Notes: a model not told the origin generated them from the sequence alone. A stretch of DNA of 64,000 nucleotides from Clostridiales bacterium GWF2_38_85 (GCA_001797275.1 MGOY01000028.1:1-64000); one strand, 5' to 3'. Shown: positions 55,530 to 64,000, numbered from the stretch's first letter. Numbers and translations are program-made.

Positions 55530-55558
55530 ATTATAAACCATGATGTTCATAAAATCAA
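55530..55558 (-). promoter_or_regulatory. fhs promoter
   Basis: Minus strand TTGATT, 17-bp spacer, TATAAT (complement of 55530-55535). It predicts a leader of about 110 bases. Confidence 0.7.
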
Positions 55559-55593
55559 GACAATATTAATCATATAGCTCAAAATGAAGCCGA

Positions 55594-57405
55594 TTACTTT
55601 CTTATTGAATTTGCGACAGCAGCCAGAGTAACACCCACATCCGCAATAACCGCAAGCCACATGCTTGTCAAACCCAATGCTCCCAGCAAAAGTATAATTG
55701 TTTTGACACCTAATGCAAAAACAATGTTCTGTTTTGCTCTGAACAGTGTTCTTCGAGACAACTTTATTGCTTCTGGTATTTTTTTGAGATCGTCATCAAG
55801 GATAACCACATCAGCTGCTTCTATTGCAGCATCCGAACCAATGGCACCCATAGCAATACCGACATCGGCTTCAATCAATACAGGTGCATCATTTATGCCA
55901 TCACCCACAAAGACTGTGATACCTTCCTTACATAGTTCCTTAACATTTTCAACTTTATCCTGCGGAAGTAATCTGCTGAACACCGAAGTAATTTTAAGCT
56001 GTCTGGCTAATTTTTCAACCGGTGTTTTATCATCGCCGCTGAGTATTGATATACTCTTTATATTAAGTGCTGAAACAGCTGTTATTGCATCTACAGCATC
56101 AGCCTTTATACTGTCAGCAACCTCAATAAAACCCTTATATACACCATCTACAATGACATAGACTCCTGTTCTATAATTATGGTGATTCAGGTTCAGCTCC
56201 GGAATAAGCTTTTTGTTACCTACAGATACAGTTTTATTGTCAACTTTTGCTATGATACCTCTACCTGCAACTTCAATCACATCAGTTACCCTCGACAAGT
56301 TGATGTGTTTGTTTGCTGCAACAATGCTTTTTGCAATAGGATGATTTGAGTTGGCTTCAGCATGAGCGGCAAGATCAAGAAGTTCGGACTCTTTTATATT
56401 ATTCGTTTCAATATTTGTTACTTCGAAAATTCCTTTTGTAAGAGTTCCTGTTTTGTCAAATGCAAAGTTGACTGCTTCGGAAAGGTTCTCGATTGTTATA
56501 CTTCCTTTAAGCAGAATGCCTTTTTGCGATGCTCTGCCTATTCCTGCGAAGAATGCCAGCGGCACAGACACAACTAAAGCACAGGGACATGAGATTACAA
56601 GGAATATCAGCGACCTTCTCAACCATTCGTTGAAGCTGTCGAATCCAAATATAAATGTTGGTATGATTGTCAACAGTACAGCAAGAAGCACTACTATCGG
56701 AGTATAGATACGTGAAAACTTTGAAATCAAGTGATCGGCTTTTGCTTTGTTCTTCTTAGAATTTTCAACAAGATCGATGATTTTCGCAGCAAAACTTTCT
56801 GTAAACAATTTTGTAGAACGCACTTTTATCACACCATCAAGGTTGATAGTTCCTGCAAGAATTTCATTTCCTGGTTCGATATACTTTGGTAATGATTCAC
56901 CTGTCAATGCTGAGGTGTCTATGGATGACATTCCATCTGTAACAATACCGTCAAGTGCAACACGTTCACCGGGTCTAACAATAAATAAATCTCCAATTTT
57001 AGCAGTCTCAGCTTTCGTTAATATTACATTGTAACCATCGAACAAATTAATTGTCTCAGGTCGGATGTTTATAAGTTGATTGATAGAAGCTTTTGATTTA
57101 TCTATTGCATAGTCTTCGAGATATTCACCTATACGGAAAAACAGCATAACTGCAACAGCTTCCGGATATTCTCCTATAAAAAATGCTCCGAGAGTTGCTA
57201 TTGTCATTAATGTATTTTCACTGAATAGATCACCACTAATTGCTTTTTTTACTCCGTCTTTAATAACTCTGAATCCAAAAATCAAGTACAGTATAAGGTA
57301 AAGAATCAACGTTTGTCTGTCAGGAAGATAAATAAAAAATAAAAATATATACAAAGCAATTGCAAGCAGAACCATAATCAATTTAAAAGTGTTTTTTGTA
57401 TTCAT
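55594..57405 (-). CDS. Heavy-metal P1B-type ATPase (Cd/Zn/Pb class)
   Basis: 603 residues from the ATG at 57405. GTG at 57423 would also be in frame. There is no N-terminal HMA domain. Features in order: paired helices, MLFFRIGEYLE, TGES phosphatase motif (ALTGESLP), the metal-binding SCPCALVVSVP, DKTGTLTKG phosphorylation site, HPIAKS and VGDGINDAPVL. CPC with the C-terminal helices fits the Zn/Cd/Pb exporters of the CadA/ZntA type. It overlaps no more than the end of the arsR gene, forming a two-gene efflux operon. Confidence 0.93.
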   Translation of the reverse strand: MNTKNTFKLIMVLLAIALYIFLFFIYLPDRQTLILYLILYLIFGFRVIKDGVKKAISGDLFSENTLMTIATLGAFFIGEYPEAVAVMLFFRIGEYLEDYAIDKSKASINQLINIRPETINLFDGYNVILTKAETAKIGDLFIVRPGERVALDGIVTDGMSSIDTSALTGESLPKYIEPGNEILAGTINLDGVIKVRSTKLFTESFAAKIIDLVENSKKNKAKADHLISKFSRIYTPIVVLLAVLLTIIPTFIFGFDSFNEWLRRSLIFLVISCPCALVVSVPLAFFAGIGRASQKGILLKGSITIENLSEAVNFAFDKTGTLTKGIFEVTNIETNNIKESELLDLAAHAEANSNHPIAKSIVAANKHINLSRVTDVIEVAGRGIIAKVDNKTVSVGNKKLIPELNLNHHNYRTGVYVIVDGVYKGFIEVADSIKADAVDAITAVSALNIKSISILSGDDKTPVEKLARQLKITSVFSRLLPQDKVENVKELCKEGITVFVGDGINDAPVLIEADVGIAMGAIGSDAAIEAADVVILDDDLKKIPEAIKLSRRTLFRAKQNIVFALGVKTIILLLGALGLTSMWLAVIADVGVTLAAVANSIRK

Positions 57406-57412
57406 AAATTGC

Positions 57413-57802
57413 CTATTTTTCACACAAATGAATTATTCCGAGCGCCATAATACTACTTACATGCTCATCTGCAAGCGAATAGATAATAGACTTGCCACTC
57501 CTGCGATAACGCACCAGCTTACTTTGCTTAAGTATTTTAAGCTGATGAGATACTGCGCTTTGCGATACCTCGATTTTTTCTGCTATATCACAGACACATC
57601 TCTCACCACCAATTAACGAATGCAGGATGCTGATTCTTGTACTGTCTGCAAAAACACTAAAGAACTCAGCCAAATTCAAAAGTTGTTCTTCTGTCAATTT
57701 TTCATCACTGTCCTGTTGTTTGTAAAAGCAGTCCTGATTTAGTTTACAGCTTTTTCTGTGTTCGATATCATATGCGCATTTTTCTATATTTCTGCAATCC
57801 AT
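57413..57802 (-). CDS. ArsR/SmtB-family metal-responsive repressor
   Basis: 129 residues. The winged helix contains the metal motif ERCVCDIAEKI (Cys69, Cys71) and VSQSAVSHQLKILKQSKLVRYRRSG. An unusual N-terminal extension has Cys3, Cys9, Cys19 and Cys25 plus His, resembling the extra Cys of CadC-type Pb/Cd sensors. It likely represses itself and the ATPase gene, released by Cd, Pb or Zn. A consensus promoter with the palindrome ATATG-AG-CATAT lies upstream. Confidence 0.92.
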   Translation of the reverse strand: MDCRNIEKCAYDIEHRKSCKLNQDCFYKQQDSDEKLTEEQLLNLAEFFSVFADSTRISILHSLIGGERCVCDIAEKIEVSQSAVSHQLKILKQSKLVRYRRSGKSIIYSLADEHVSSIMALGIIHLCEK

Positions 57803-57825
57803 TGTGTTTTCTCCTTTATATGTTT

Positions 57826-57837
57826 ATATGCTCATAT
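57826..57837. promoter_or_regulatory. Candidate ArsR operator
   Basis: ATATGCTCATAT (ATATG-AG-CATAT on the minus strand) directly downstream of the -10 box, flanked by further CATAT/TATATG half sites (57819-57824). It overlaps the expected transcription start. Confidence 0.55.
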
Positions 57838-57840
57838 GTT

Positions 57841-57868
57841 ATTATATTCATTTAAATAGTTTTGTCAA
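57841..57868 (-). promoter_or_regulatory. Promoter of the arsR-P1B ATPase operon
   Basis: Minus strand TTGACA (complement of 57863-57868), 16-bp spacer, TATAAT (complement of 57841-57846). Confidence 0.8.
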
Positions 57869-57890
57869 TAGCATTTTTAAAATTTCTCAA

Positions 57891-57926
57891 CAAAAACCCT
57901 GCAAAAGATTTTACTTTTACAGGGTT
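57891..57926 (-). terminator. Rubredoxin terminator
   Basis: A 13-bp stem (57895-57907 with 57914-57926, one G-U on the transcript) and TTTTG following on the minus strand, 18 bp past the stop at 57944. Confidence 0.82.
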
Positions 57927-57943
57927 CAAATCAAAATAACTTT

Positions 57944-58108
57944 TTAGTCTTCGACAGGCTCAAAATCTTCTTTTCCAGCCGAACAAATCGGGCACACCCA
58001 ATCCTCCGGGATATCTTCGAATGCAGTACTCGGAGCAATTCCACCATCCGGATCTCCATCTTTGGGATTATAAATGTAGCCGCATACAGTGCATCTGTAA
58101 AGTTTCAT
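57944..58108 (-). CDS. Rubredoxin
   Basis: 54 residues from the ATG at 58108, chosen because AAAGGATGG lies about nine bases upstream. Earlier in-frame ATGs do not have one. Two iron-binding pairs are [10 protein letters not shown] and [11 protein letters not shown], with the [17 protein letters not shown] core typical of rubredoxins. It carries single electrons, often to oxygen- or peroxide-detoxifying enzymes in anaerobes. It is a single gene. Confidence 0.96.
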   Translation of the reverse strand: MKLYRCTVCGYIYNPKDGDPDGGIAPSTAFEDIPEDWVCPICSAGKEDFEPVED

Positions 58109-58257
58109 ATTTACAACCATCCTTTCCACCACAATATAAAGTGTTAATTTAGTTTACCGCTTCATTGGTTACAGGTCAGCCTGATGTTGTACCTGCTTTT
58201 CTATTATATAATGTATTTATATAAAATTCAAGAGCTAAATGAACTACACAATAAAAT

Positions 58258-59832
58258 TTATTTATTATTCAACTCTGCATACTGTAGCATATTTCGGCAA
58301 AAGAACATAGCAAGCATTGAAACCAGGATATTTGTTATTGCCATTGCAAGCATGACGGTTACTTCTCCGCTGATTGTTATCAACCCAAGTAAAGTAAGAA
58401 TGCTTCCTGATATTATGCCCGGTATAGCCATAACCATTACTGCTATAATAAAAATCAGATATGTTCTGACTTTAGATGTAACTGTACCGAACAAACGTCC
58501 AATTACGATAAATGCTGCTGATAATACAATTGAAAAGGATATACGCAGAAGTATACACACCAGTATCTCTGCAGGAGTAGCACTGACAATTATACCTGCC
58601 GGAACAAAAATTATTATCGCTTCAATAACAAATCCTATAAGATTTGCTCGCAGGTTATTTATTAGCTTCATGAATGACGGTTCGGGAACAAGATAAATAT
58701 ATTGCTTGGTGAGCTCTTTTGGAAATCTGCCAAGTGAAATACTGAATAGTTGCATGTAAACCGAGAACGAAACAACCGGAATTATGCCGGAATCACGCAT
58801 AAAAAATGCGAAAATGATTGAAGCTGCAACAAATATGAATGAAATTTTACTTATAAAGAACATATTACCTCTTCGGTTCTCAATCAAATGTTTATAGTAA
58901 AATGCGTCTGCACCCCAACCTTTATCAAACCCTATTTTGCCGACTTTAATTTTCTCAGGTAATGCTTCAACTTTAGTACCTTCTTTCCTGGCTGTAATTG
59001 CAGAGTATGTTATTTCTGCAGTTTTTAATACATCCTCATAAAAATCAGGATTTGAGATTGACATAACAATAACAACAGCAATAACATAAATCAGTATTAG
59101 TCCCAGTCCTAAAAGAAAATCAACAAGTGATGAATTTACTGCACCGGAAAAGATAGAAGAGCACCATCCGCTGACCGGAAATAATTTTGCATACAAACTG
59201 TTAACTGCTTCTATTGTTCTCGAAAGCATGTTTGCCTGGTCGGTCAATACATAAATAAGAATAGCTGCCAATGGTAAAATAATAATCGAATAGAATATTA
59301 CTTTTGCGATTTTACGTCGTTTCCCATCACCGTTTATCAATGAATATATAAACATTGCTGTAAGCTGCGCCAGAAACAGACTGACACCGTAACATAAAAC
59401 TATTATTAAAAGTTCGACGAATGAGATACCGTAATTGTTGTGCATCCAGGCATACTGGAAGAAGATGAAAAGCCCCATTAAAGATGAGAGACCGAGCTGT
59501 TGTATCAGACCGTAAAAAAGCACCTGTTGAGGTTTTACAGGCATAGGGAAAATTAGATTGACATCCTGCATTCTGAATATGCTGCCACCATTAGAAAGTC
59601 CACTTTTGGCAACGAGTATAAACATCAGAGTTATAAATCCAAACACAATTGCATACAGTTCACTGATATCACGGTAATTTTGTTCTTCGCTAAGCTTTTG
59701 AGAACCTATAAGTGTCGTACTCATTAAAATTATTATAAAAATAAAATAAATAAGTTTACCGGGACTTTTAAACAGTTGTTTTATTGAGTTTCTAAGTTTT
59801 CTGCTAAATAAATAAAGAAATGCACTGTTCAT
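58258..59832 (-). CDS. ABC-2-like exporter permease (putative ABC_export family)
   Basis: 524 residues with about twelve hydrophobic segments and a loop of polar sequence (about 270-310). It resembles putative ABC exporter permeases (large DUF-type, about 520 residues). The start overlaps the ATPase stop by four bases, so the two form one transporter. Substrate unknown; lantibiotic, lipid or signal export are possible. Confidence 0.85.
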   Translation of the reverse strand: MNSAFLYLFSRKLRNSIKQLFKSPGKLIYFIFIIILMSTTLIGSQKLSEEQNYRDISELYAIVFGFITLMFILVAKSGLSNGGSIFRMQDVNLIFPMPVKPQQVLFYGLIQQLGLSSLMGLFIFFQYAWMHNNYGISFVELLIIVLCYGVSLFLAQLTAMFIYSLINGDGKRRKIAKVIFYSIIILPLAAILIYVLTDQANMLSRTIEAVNSLYAKLFPVSGWCSSIFSGAVNSSLVDFLLGLGLILIYVIAVVIVMSISNPDFYEDVLKTAEITYSAITARKEGTKVEALPEKIKVGKIGFDKGWGADAFYYKHLIENRRGNMFFISKISFIFVAASIIFAFFMRDSGIIPVVSFSVYMQLFSISLGRFPKELTKQYIYLVPEPSFMKLINNLRANLIGFVIEAIIIFVPAGIIVSATPAEILVCILLRISFSIVLSAAFIVIGRLFGTVTSKVRTYLIFIIAVMVMAIPGIISGSILTLLGLITISGEVTVMLAMAITNILVSMLAMFFCRNMLQYAELNNK

Positions 59833-60536
59833 TTTCTATTACCCTTACCTTCGGTTATTTCAAAGAACAGCTCTTCAAGTGAATGTGTATTGCTGTCATC
59901 GTGATTATTCTGCATTGTAGCTGCGAAGCTGCCATTCACCATTATATGAGCGATGTCCCAATAATCCTCGACACTGTCTATCATATGAGTGCTGATTAAC
60001 ACCGATGCACCGTTTTTCTTCAGCTCAACAAAAACTTGTTTCAATTCCTTTATTGCATGCGGATCAAGACCAACCATTGGTTCGTCGAAAATAATTATTT
60101 TTGGTCTATGAACAAGCGCACAGCAAATAGAGAGTTTTTGATTCATTCCTTTTGACAGCTCTTTACCAAGTTTGTCTTTTTTATCCCAAAGCTCAAATCG
60201 CTCCAAAAGTTTTTGACCATAACCGTCGTCATCTATGCGATATGCACGCCTGGTAAATTCCAAATGCTCTGATACCGTCAATAAATCATAAACCGCCGGT
60301 ATTTCGGGTATGTAGCCCAGCAATTTTTTTGCATCAATAGACTTGTTAGGTATTTTATCGATAAAAATCGAACCTTTGAATCTGAGCAAGCCTGCAATAC
60401 ATTTTATGATTGTTGATTTCCCTGCACCATTCGGTCCAAGCAGAACTGCTATTTGTCCGTCATCAATATTAAAGGATATATTGTAATTGGCGATCGTCTT
60501 ACCATAATTTTTCGTTACATTGTTTATTTGAAGCAT
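59829..60536 (-). CDS. ABC transporter ATP-binding protein
   Basis: 235 residues. Walker A GPNGAGKST, signature LSKGMNQKLS (variant of LSGGQ), Walker B IIIFDEPMVGLDP and His switch STHMID. The variant signature is common in ABC-2 exporters. It is transcribed from the promoter at 60567-60595 and coupled to the permease. Confidence 0.93.
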   Translation of the reverse strand: MLQINNVTKNYGKTIANYNISFNIDDGQIAVLLGPNGAGKSTIIKCIAGLLRFKGSIFIDKIPNKSIDAKKLLGYIPEIPAVYDLLTVSEHLEFTRRAYRIDDDGYGQKLLERFELWDKKDKLGKELSKGMNQKLSICCALVHRPKIIIFDEPMVGLDPHAIKELKQVFVELKKNGASVLISTHMIDSVEDYWDIAHIMVNGSFAATMQNNHDDSNTHSLEELFFEITEGKGNRK

Positions 60537-60566
60537 TTATCTTATCTCCTGAAATTTATTGAATTC

Positions 60567-60595
60567 ATATTAACATATTTAACCGTATATGTCAA
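60567..60595 (-). promoter_or_regulatory. Promoter of the ABC-2 exporter operon
   Basis: Minus strand TTGACA (complement of 60590-60595), 17-bp spacer, TAATAT (complement of 60567-60572), directly beside the preceding terminator. Confidence 0.65.
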
Positions 60596-60625
60596 GAAAA
60601 ACTGCCTTTAATCAGGCAGTTTTTC
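60596..60625 (-). terminator. Terminator of the VTC/DUF4956 locus
   Basis: A 12-bp stem GAAAAACTGCCT/AGGCAGTTTTTC with a six-base loop. The stem's own terminal TTTTT forms the start of the tract on the minus strand. It begins 19 bp past the stop at 60645. Confidence 0.82.
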
Positions 60626-60644
60626 CAATAAAGTTATATTGTAC

Positions 60645-61622
60645 TTAGGGTAAAATAGACGTAATGCTTCGAGCTTCTGAAACACTGCCATCTTCTTTTA
60701 CATAATAAACGATTGTTTTATCATTAGAATCATCTTTTTCTTTATAAAAAATCATGATACCGCTTAAAGTTAATATATTATTTTTAATGTATTGATTATT
60801 TGTAGAATATGCAAGATTTGGATCTTCAGTTATGATTATTGCTGCATTAAAGTATAGTGTATATTTTTTATTACTCTTGAAATCATCCCATTTTTGTGCA
60901 TCCATTATAGAATATTTTCCAGAGTAGATATTTGTATAGCCAATAACATTATATCCATCAGTTGTTGGGATTTCAATTCGTTTATTACTTGAAACATTTC
61001 CGGCTTCTATTTGCTTTTCAAGATAACCATTCCAGTAATCAGGAGTATATTCGGAAGCACTTACCTTCCATTTGTTTTTTGTATTTAAGAAATCAGAATA
61101 ACTTATATTACTGCTTTTAATAGATTTTATAAGCTTTTTAAATACTGAATTTTCTTCAATTGATTTTCTGTAAGCATCGATTCCTGACATTAAAGCATTT
61201 AAAAAATCCGCTCTGTCTATAACTGCATCTTTTAATTTATTGCAATAATTTATTGCTGAATCATATTCAGCGTTTTTATATGCTTCATTCATTTTATCTC
61301 TGTAGAAGGGTACGATATATCTGCTTTTATCTTTTGTAGTCCGATCACCGAAAAAAGCATTTCTTCTTTCTGTCAGATCCTTTAGAAATGACAATACATC
61401 AAGCAATTCACTTCCTGATAAATCGTTGTTAACAATTTCGCAAGCAAAATCATCAAGTGTTTTATTGTAAATTTCATATGAATCCTTATATGTATTGTGA
61501 TAGTAATCTACATAGTCATTGTATACTATCATATAATCATCACGAGATGAAGCCGCTAAAGCAAATGATCCTACTGATACTGTAATAATAACCGCGAGTA
61601 TAGCTGATAATATTTTTTTCAT
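60645..61622 (-). CDS. Secreted hypothetical protein
   Basis: 325 residues. A signal peptide (about 1-23, ends FALAA) precedes a long helical, Tyr/Asp/Lys-rich region (about 28-175, e.g. DYVDYYHNTYKDSYEIYNK). A beta-rich C-terminal part follows. No family recognised. It is the last gene of the VTC-DUF4956-DUF4832 locus, 18 bp after the DUF4832 gene, so its secretion and position suggest a partner of those surface proteins. Confidence 0.72.
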   Translation of the reverse strand: MKKILSAILAVIITVSVGSFALAASSRDDYMIVYNDYVDYYHNTYKDSYEIYNKTLDDFACEIVNNDLSGSELLDVLSFLKDLTERRNAFFGDRTTKDKSRYIVPFYRDKMNEAYKNAEYDSAINYCNKLKDAVIDRADFLNALMSGIDAYRKSIEENSVFKKLIKSIKSSNISYSDFLNTKNKWKVSASEYTPDYWNGYLEKQIEAGNVSSNKRIEIPTTDGYNVIGYTNIYSGKYSIMDAQKWDDFKSNKKYTLYFNAAIIITEDPNLAYSTNNQYIKNNILTLSGIMIFYKEKDDSNDKTIVYYVKEDGSVSEARSITSILP

Positions 61623-61640
61623 TTAAAATCACTACTTTAC

Positions 61641-63053
61641 TTAATTTGATTTATAGATAATATATAATTTGTCGACTTTCTCGTTATCTGATATCAACAT
61701 CACGGCCGGTTCTTTTGTCATGGGGTCAATTATTCCGACACAGAGCTTTATTTCTGAGTTTTCATACAGAGATAAATCAATTATGTTTTTTGTTGTCTTT
61801 TCAGTGCCAGGTAATAAAGTGGATAATTCCAGTTTTGTTTCGTATTTATCGAGAATATTGTTATCATTGTCGAGTACATACAGATATACCGGCCAATCCC
61901 AATACATTGGTGCTACACCGGTATTAGACCAGGTGATTTCAACTTTTTCCATTGATGACCATTTGGATTTTGTAACGACTGATTTCGTTACATTATATCT
62001 GTACCCCATATTGAATAGGACCTTGTCTATACCTTGCTTGAACAATTCATCACTCTCGTTTTTCAATTCAGGATATTTTGGTCCTAAGAAGGTAACATGA
62101 GATTCTGAAAGCATTTGAATTGTCTGGTCTATATTGACTTTCAACAACCAGTCCATTGATAATGAGCTGGTGAATTCACCACCGATAGGAGCTGTTTTCC
62201 ATGCATCCATCATTGGTACCAGCGCATCAAGCTCCTCAGCTTGAGTATAATCGCCGCCGTATTGCAACCATTCATTCCAACTATCAGTGCTATCGGGATC
62301 GCCTGTCATGTCATTATACAAGCCAAAACCATATTCTGCTGCTGCTTTGAAGGGTCTTCTCATAAGCAGCTTTGCATTCGGGAAAGCATCCGGATAAGGT
62401 TCTATATACTTAAGTCTTGTTGTCTCATTAGGAATTCTTATTATACCGCCTTCATAATAAACATGCCATTCTCCCCAATGTCCAAGACTACCGAGTTGCA
62501 CATAGCTGACAAAATCATCGTTGCCAAAGTATTCACCGAGTGCCTTTATTGCTTTTGCATGATATTCTATAAATATCTCATTATTGTAGTTTGGTGAATA
62601 CCCCATACCGTATTCAATATCGTAATTTGTACCGTCGCCACTTGTTTTCTCATACAGCCAATCAGGGATATCTATATGTTCTTCGTCGGTGGGATAGTCA
62701 CATTGAAAGCGCAATACTGCATGCTTACCAAGGCTGCGCCAGTATTCAATGTTATTATCTATTGCAATTTGTTCGAACGCATATAAACCTTCTTCAGGTT
62801 CAAACTCTCTGAAAGTAATATCGATATAAACAAGAGAATTATTGCCTACATCAGTTTTACTGGTAGCATCAGTTGCAAAACCCATAAGGGGATTATAATA
62901 TATATCATTTGTAACTTGAAATTCTGTTGAAATTTTATTTCCAAACAGCCACATAGCATCCTCCCTTGTAAAGAAAATAATGGCGGCACTTATCATAATA
63001 GCGATTATCAGAACAAGTGCGATAATAATAACAATGAATTTTCTATTAGCCAT
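61641..63053 (-). CDS. DUF4832-type, glycosidase-like membrane-anchored protein
   Basis: 470 residues from the ATG at 63053, which has GGAGAA upstream and overlaps the DUF4956 gene by eight bases. One N-terminal helix (about 5-28) anchors an extracytoplasmic TIM-barrel-like domain: YYNPLMGFA, RSLGKHAVLRFQCDYPTD, VQLGSLGHWGEWHV and LMRRPFKAAAEYG, the pattern of DUF4832 proteins. A C-terminal beta domain (about 355-465, VEITWSNTGVAPMYW) follows. It probably binds or processes a surface polysaccharide. Confidence 0.82.
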   Translation of the reverse strand: MANRKFIVIIIALVLIIAIMISAAIIFFTREDAMWLFGNKISTEFQVTNDIYYNPLMGFATDATSKTDVGNNSLVYIDITFREFEPEEGLYAFEQIAIDNNIEYWRSLGKHAVLRFQCDYPTDEEHIDIPDWLYEKTSGDGTNYDIEYGMGYSPNYNNEIFIEYHAKAIKALGEYFGNDDFVSYVQLGSLGHWGEWHVYYEGGIIRIPNETTRLKYIEPYPDAFPNAKLLMRRPFKAAAEYGFGLYNDMTGDPDSTDSWNEWLQYGGDYTQAEELDALVPMMDAWKTAPIGGEFTSSLSMDWLLKVNIDQTIQMLSESHVTFLGPKYPELKNESDELFKQGIDKVLFNMGYRYNVTKSVVTKSKWSSMEKVEITWSNTGVAPMYWDWPVYLYVLDNDNNILDKYETKLELSTLLPGTEKTTKNIIDLSLYENSEIKLCVGIIDPMTKEPAVMLISDNEKVDKLYIIYKSN

Positions 63054-63729
63054 AATATTCTCCGTCATACTGTATAACAGTAATATCTTCGACTCCCTGT
63101 ATTTCCTTCATTTTTTCCACAAAGCTCATGCTGTCGCCTTTAAGATATATTTCGAGTGCCAATTCATACAAATTCTTTTTTGTAGTTTTAGATTTCAGGC
63201 GATATTTTTGTCTGCCCATAGCGATTTTGATTTTATCTTCGGTAAAATCACCGGTAAAATGAATGATTGCGATGTAAACCTTACCTTTAAATGACGTCTT
63301 TGACATGATAAGTATTACTAAAAATACTATTACCCATGATATACCTGCCAATGAATACATCTTTGCTCCGGCAATAATACCTGATGTGATTGCCCAGAAC
63401 AAATAAAGTAAATCAAGAGGATCTTTTACAGCTGTTCTGAAACGAACGATACTCAACGCACCAACCATACCCAGAGAAATAACAATGTTTGTGCTGATTG
63501 CCATCGTAACCGCAGCGGTTATAACTGTCATACCGATTAACGTTATCGAAAGAGCTCTGTTGTAAACTACACCGCGATAGAATTTCGTATAAATCAGATT
63601 AATCATAAAACCAACAAACAATGCAACTAACAATACAGTTAATGCGGTCAGTGCATAATCTGTTGTAAATGTATCTACGAAATTCTGAAGTTCAAGTACC
63701 GATTGTTTTATAATATCTTTTGCACTCAT
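63046..63729 (-). CDS. DUF4956 membrane protein
   Basis: 227 residues. Three or four membrane helices (about 30-150) are separated by a conserved MVGALSIVRFRTAVKDPLDLLYLFWAI segment that identifies DUF4956. The C-terminal soluble part (about 150-227) is predicted alpha/beta. DUF4956 genes commonly accompany VTC-domain polyphosphate-polymerase-like proteins, and do so here. They may form a membrane complex. It lies 17 bp after the VTC gene. Confidence 0.9.
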   Translation of the reverse strand: MSAKDIIKQSVLELQNFVDTFTTDYALTALTVLLVALFVGFMINLIYTKFYRGVVYNRALSITLIGMTVITAAVTMAISTNIVISLGMVGALSIVRFRTAVKDPLDLLYLFWAITSGIIAGAKMYSLAGISWVIVFLVILIMSKTSFKGKVYIAIIHFTGDFTEDKIKIAMGRQKYRLKSKTTKKNLYELALEIYLKGDSMSFVEKMKEIQGVEDITVIQYDGEYYG

Positions 63730-63746
63730 AATTTGACCCTTCTTTT

Positions 63747-64000
63747 TTATATATTCTTTTTTAGCAACGGATTAAATGAAGCTGCACGCTCATAACAATA
63801 AGTAAATTTTGAAAATGCTTGAAAATCACCAGACGGAATCGGAAGCATTTCTTTTATTATCTGAGGTAAAAATGAAGTAAATTTAACTTCGAGAATCAGT
63901 TTGCCCGGTTCAAGTACATAAATTGACGGTAGTTCAGAATTGAACACATCTTTGAATAATACTGTCGATCGAACATCATGATCAAAGGTTATACGTACAT
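63747..64000 (-). CDS. VTC-domain protein (polyphosphate polymerase-like), partial
   Basis: The minus-strand frame is open from the window edge to the stop at 63747, giving about 83 C-terminal residues. The beginning at the edge reads VRITFDHDVRSTV, then LEPGKLILEVKFTSFLPQIIKEML and a FSKFTYC end. This matches the end of VTC tunnel domains, where R-x-T-F-D and E-V-K-F are conserved. The family makes polyphosphate or uses triphosphate substrates. The N-terminal part lies outside the window. Confidence 0.88.
   Translation of the reverse strand, partial: VRITFDHDVRSTVLFKDVFNSELPSIYVLEPGKLILEVKFTSFLPQIIKEMLPIPSGDFQAFSKFTYCYERAASFNPLLKKNI

Overview
This AT-rich window looks like chromosome from an anaerobic, Gram-positive, low-GC Firmicute of the class Clostridia. 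The evidence is consensus sigma-A promoters (TTGACA-16/17-TATAAT), purine-rich ribosome binding sites, an acc/fab fatty-acid operon with FabK as the enoyl reductase, a Rex repressor, formate-tetrahydrofolate ligase, rubredoxin, a spore-cortex-type LysM/GH18 protein and a PDTG sortase-type tail. No rRNA, tRNA, CRISPR array, prophage or replication origin was recognised. Species cannot be fixed from this sequence.

Layout: 1-205 is the 3' end of an IS5-like transposase. 340-7.6 kb holds a small ferredoxin-like QueG relative, a shortened YgjV protein, tex, a zinc-ribbon/DUF2007 protein, a frameshifted DUF5131 gene, a histidine phosphatase and pyk. 7.8-11.1 kb is a four-gene sugar isomerase/oxidoreductase operon. 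11.2-17.4 kb has a B12-type radical SAM protein with a GtrB-like glycosyltransferase, a class-A-beta-lactamase-like lipoprotein and a metallophosphoesterase lipoprotein. 17.7-24.7 kb has murQ, a gdhA pseudogene, an M23 peptidase, ilvE, a DUF3810 metalloprotease and a DUF4434 protein. 24.7-27.8 kb has the LysM/GH18 enzyme, an unknown membrane protein and another TIM-barrel isomerase. 28.0-37.0 kb is the complete fatty-acid operon fabH-acpP-fabK-fabD-fabG-fabF-accB-fabZ-accC-accD-accA, transcribed leftward and facing a MarR/FabT-like gene. 37.9-45 kb has a membrane glycosyltransferase, a rhodanese lipoprotein, a monooxygenase-like protein, a two-component system, a DUF2680-like secreted protein and a two-gene chromate transporter. 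45-49 kb is a MarR plus heterodimeric ABC exporter operon. 49-58 kb has a RadC-like protein, rex, small and surface proteins, rpiB, tsaB-tsaE-fhs, an ArsR/P1B-ATPase metal efflux pair and rubredoxin. 58.2-64 kb has an ABC-2 exporter and a leftward locus containing a VTC-domain protein (cut by the window edge), DUF4956, DUF4832 and a secreted unknown protein.

Most genes are ordinary. The less ordinary material is non-coding or broken: two families of about 100-bp palindromic repeats (two and three copies), paired FabT-like operators bracketing a consensus fab promoter, several candidate structured leaders (ilvE, fhs, the metallophosphoesterase), a short upstream ORF overlapping the lipoprotein hydrolase start, and at least three genes with frame lesions (gdhA, DUF5131, the rhodanese lipoprotein). 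I did not find a clear, previously undescribed multi-gene system. The VTC/DUF4956/DUF4832 locus and the repeat families are the best candidates for follow-up.
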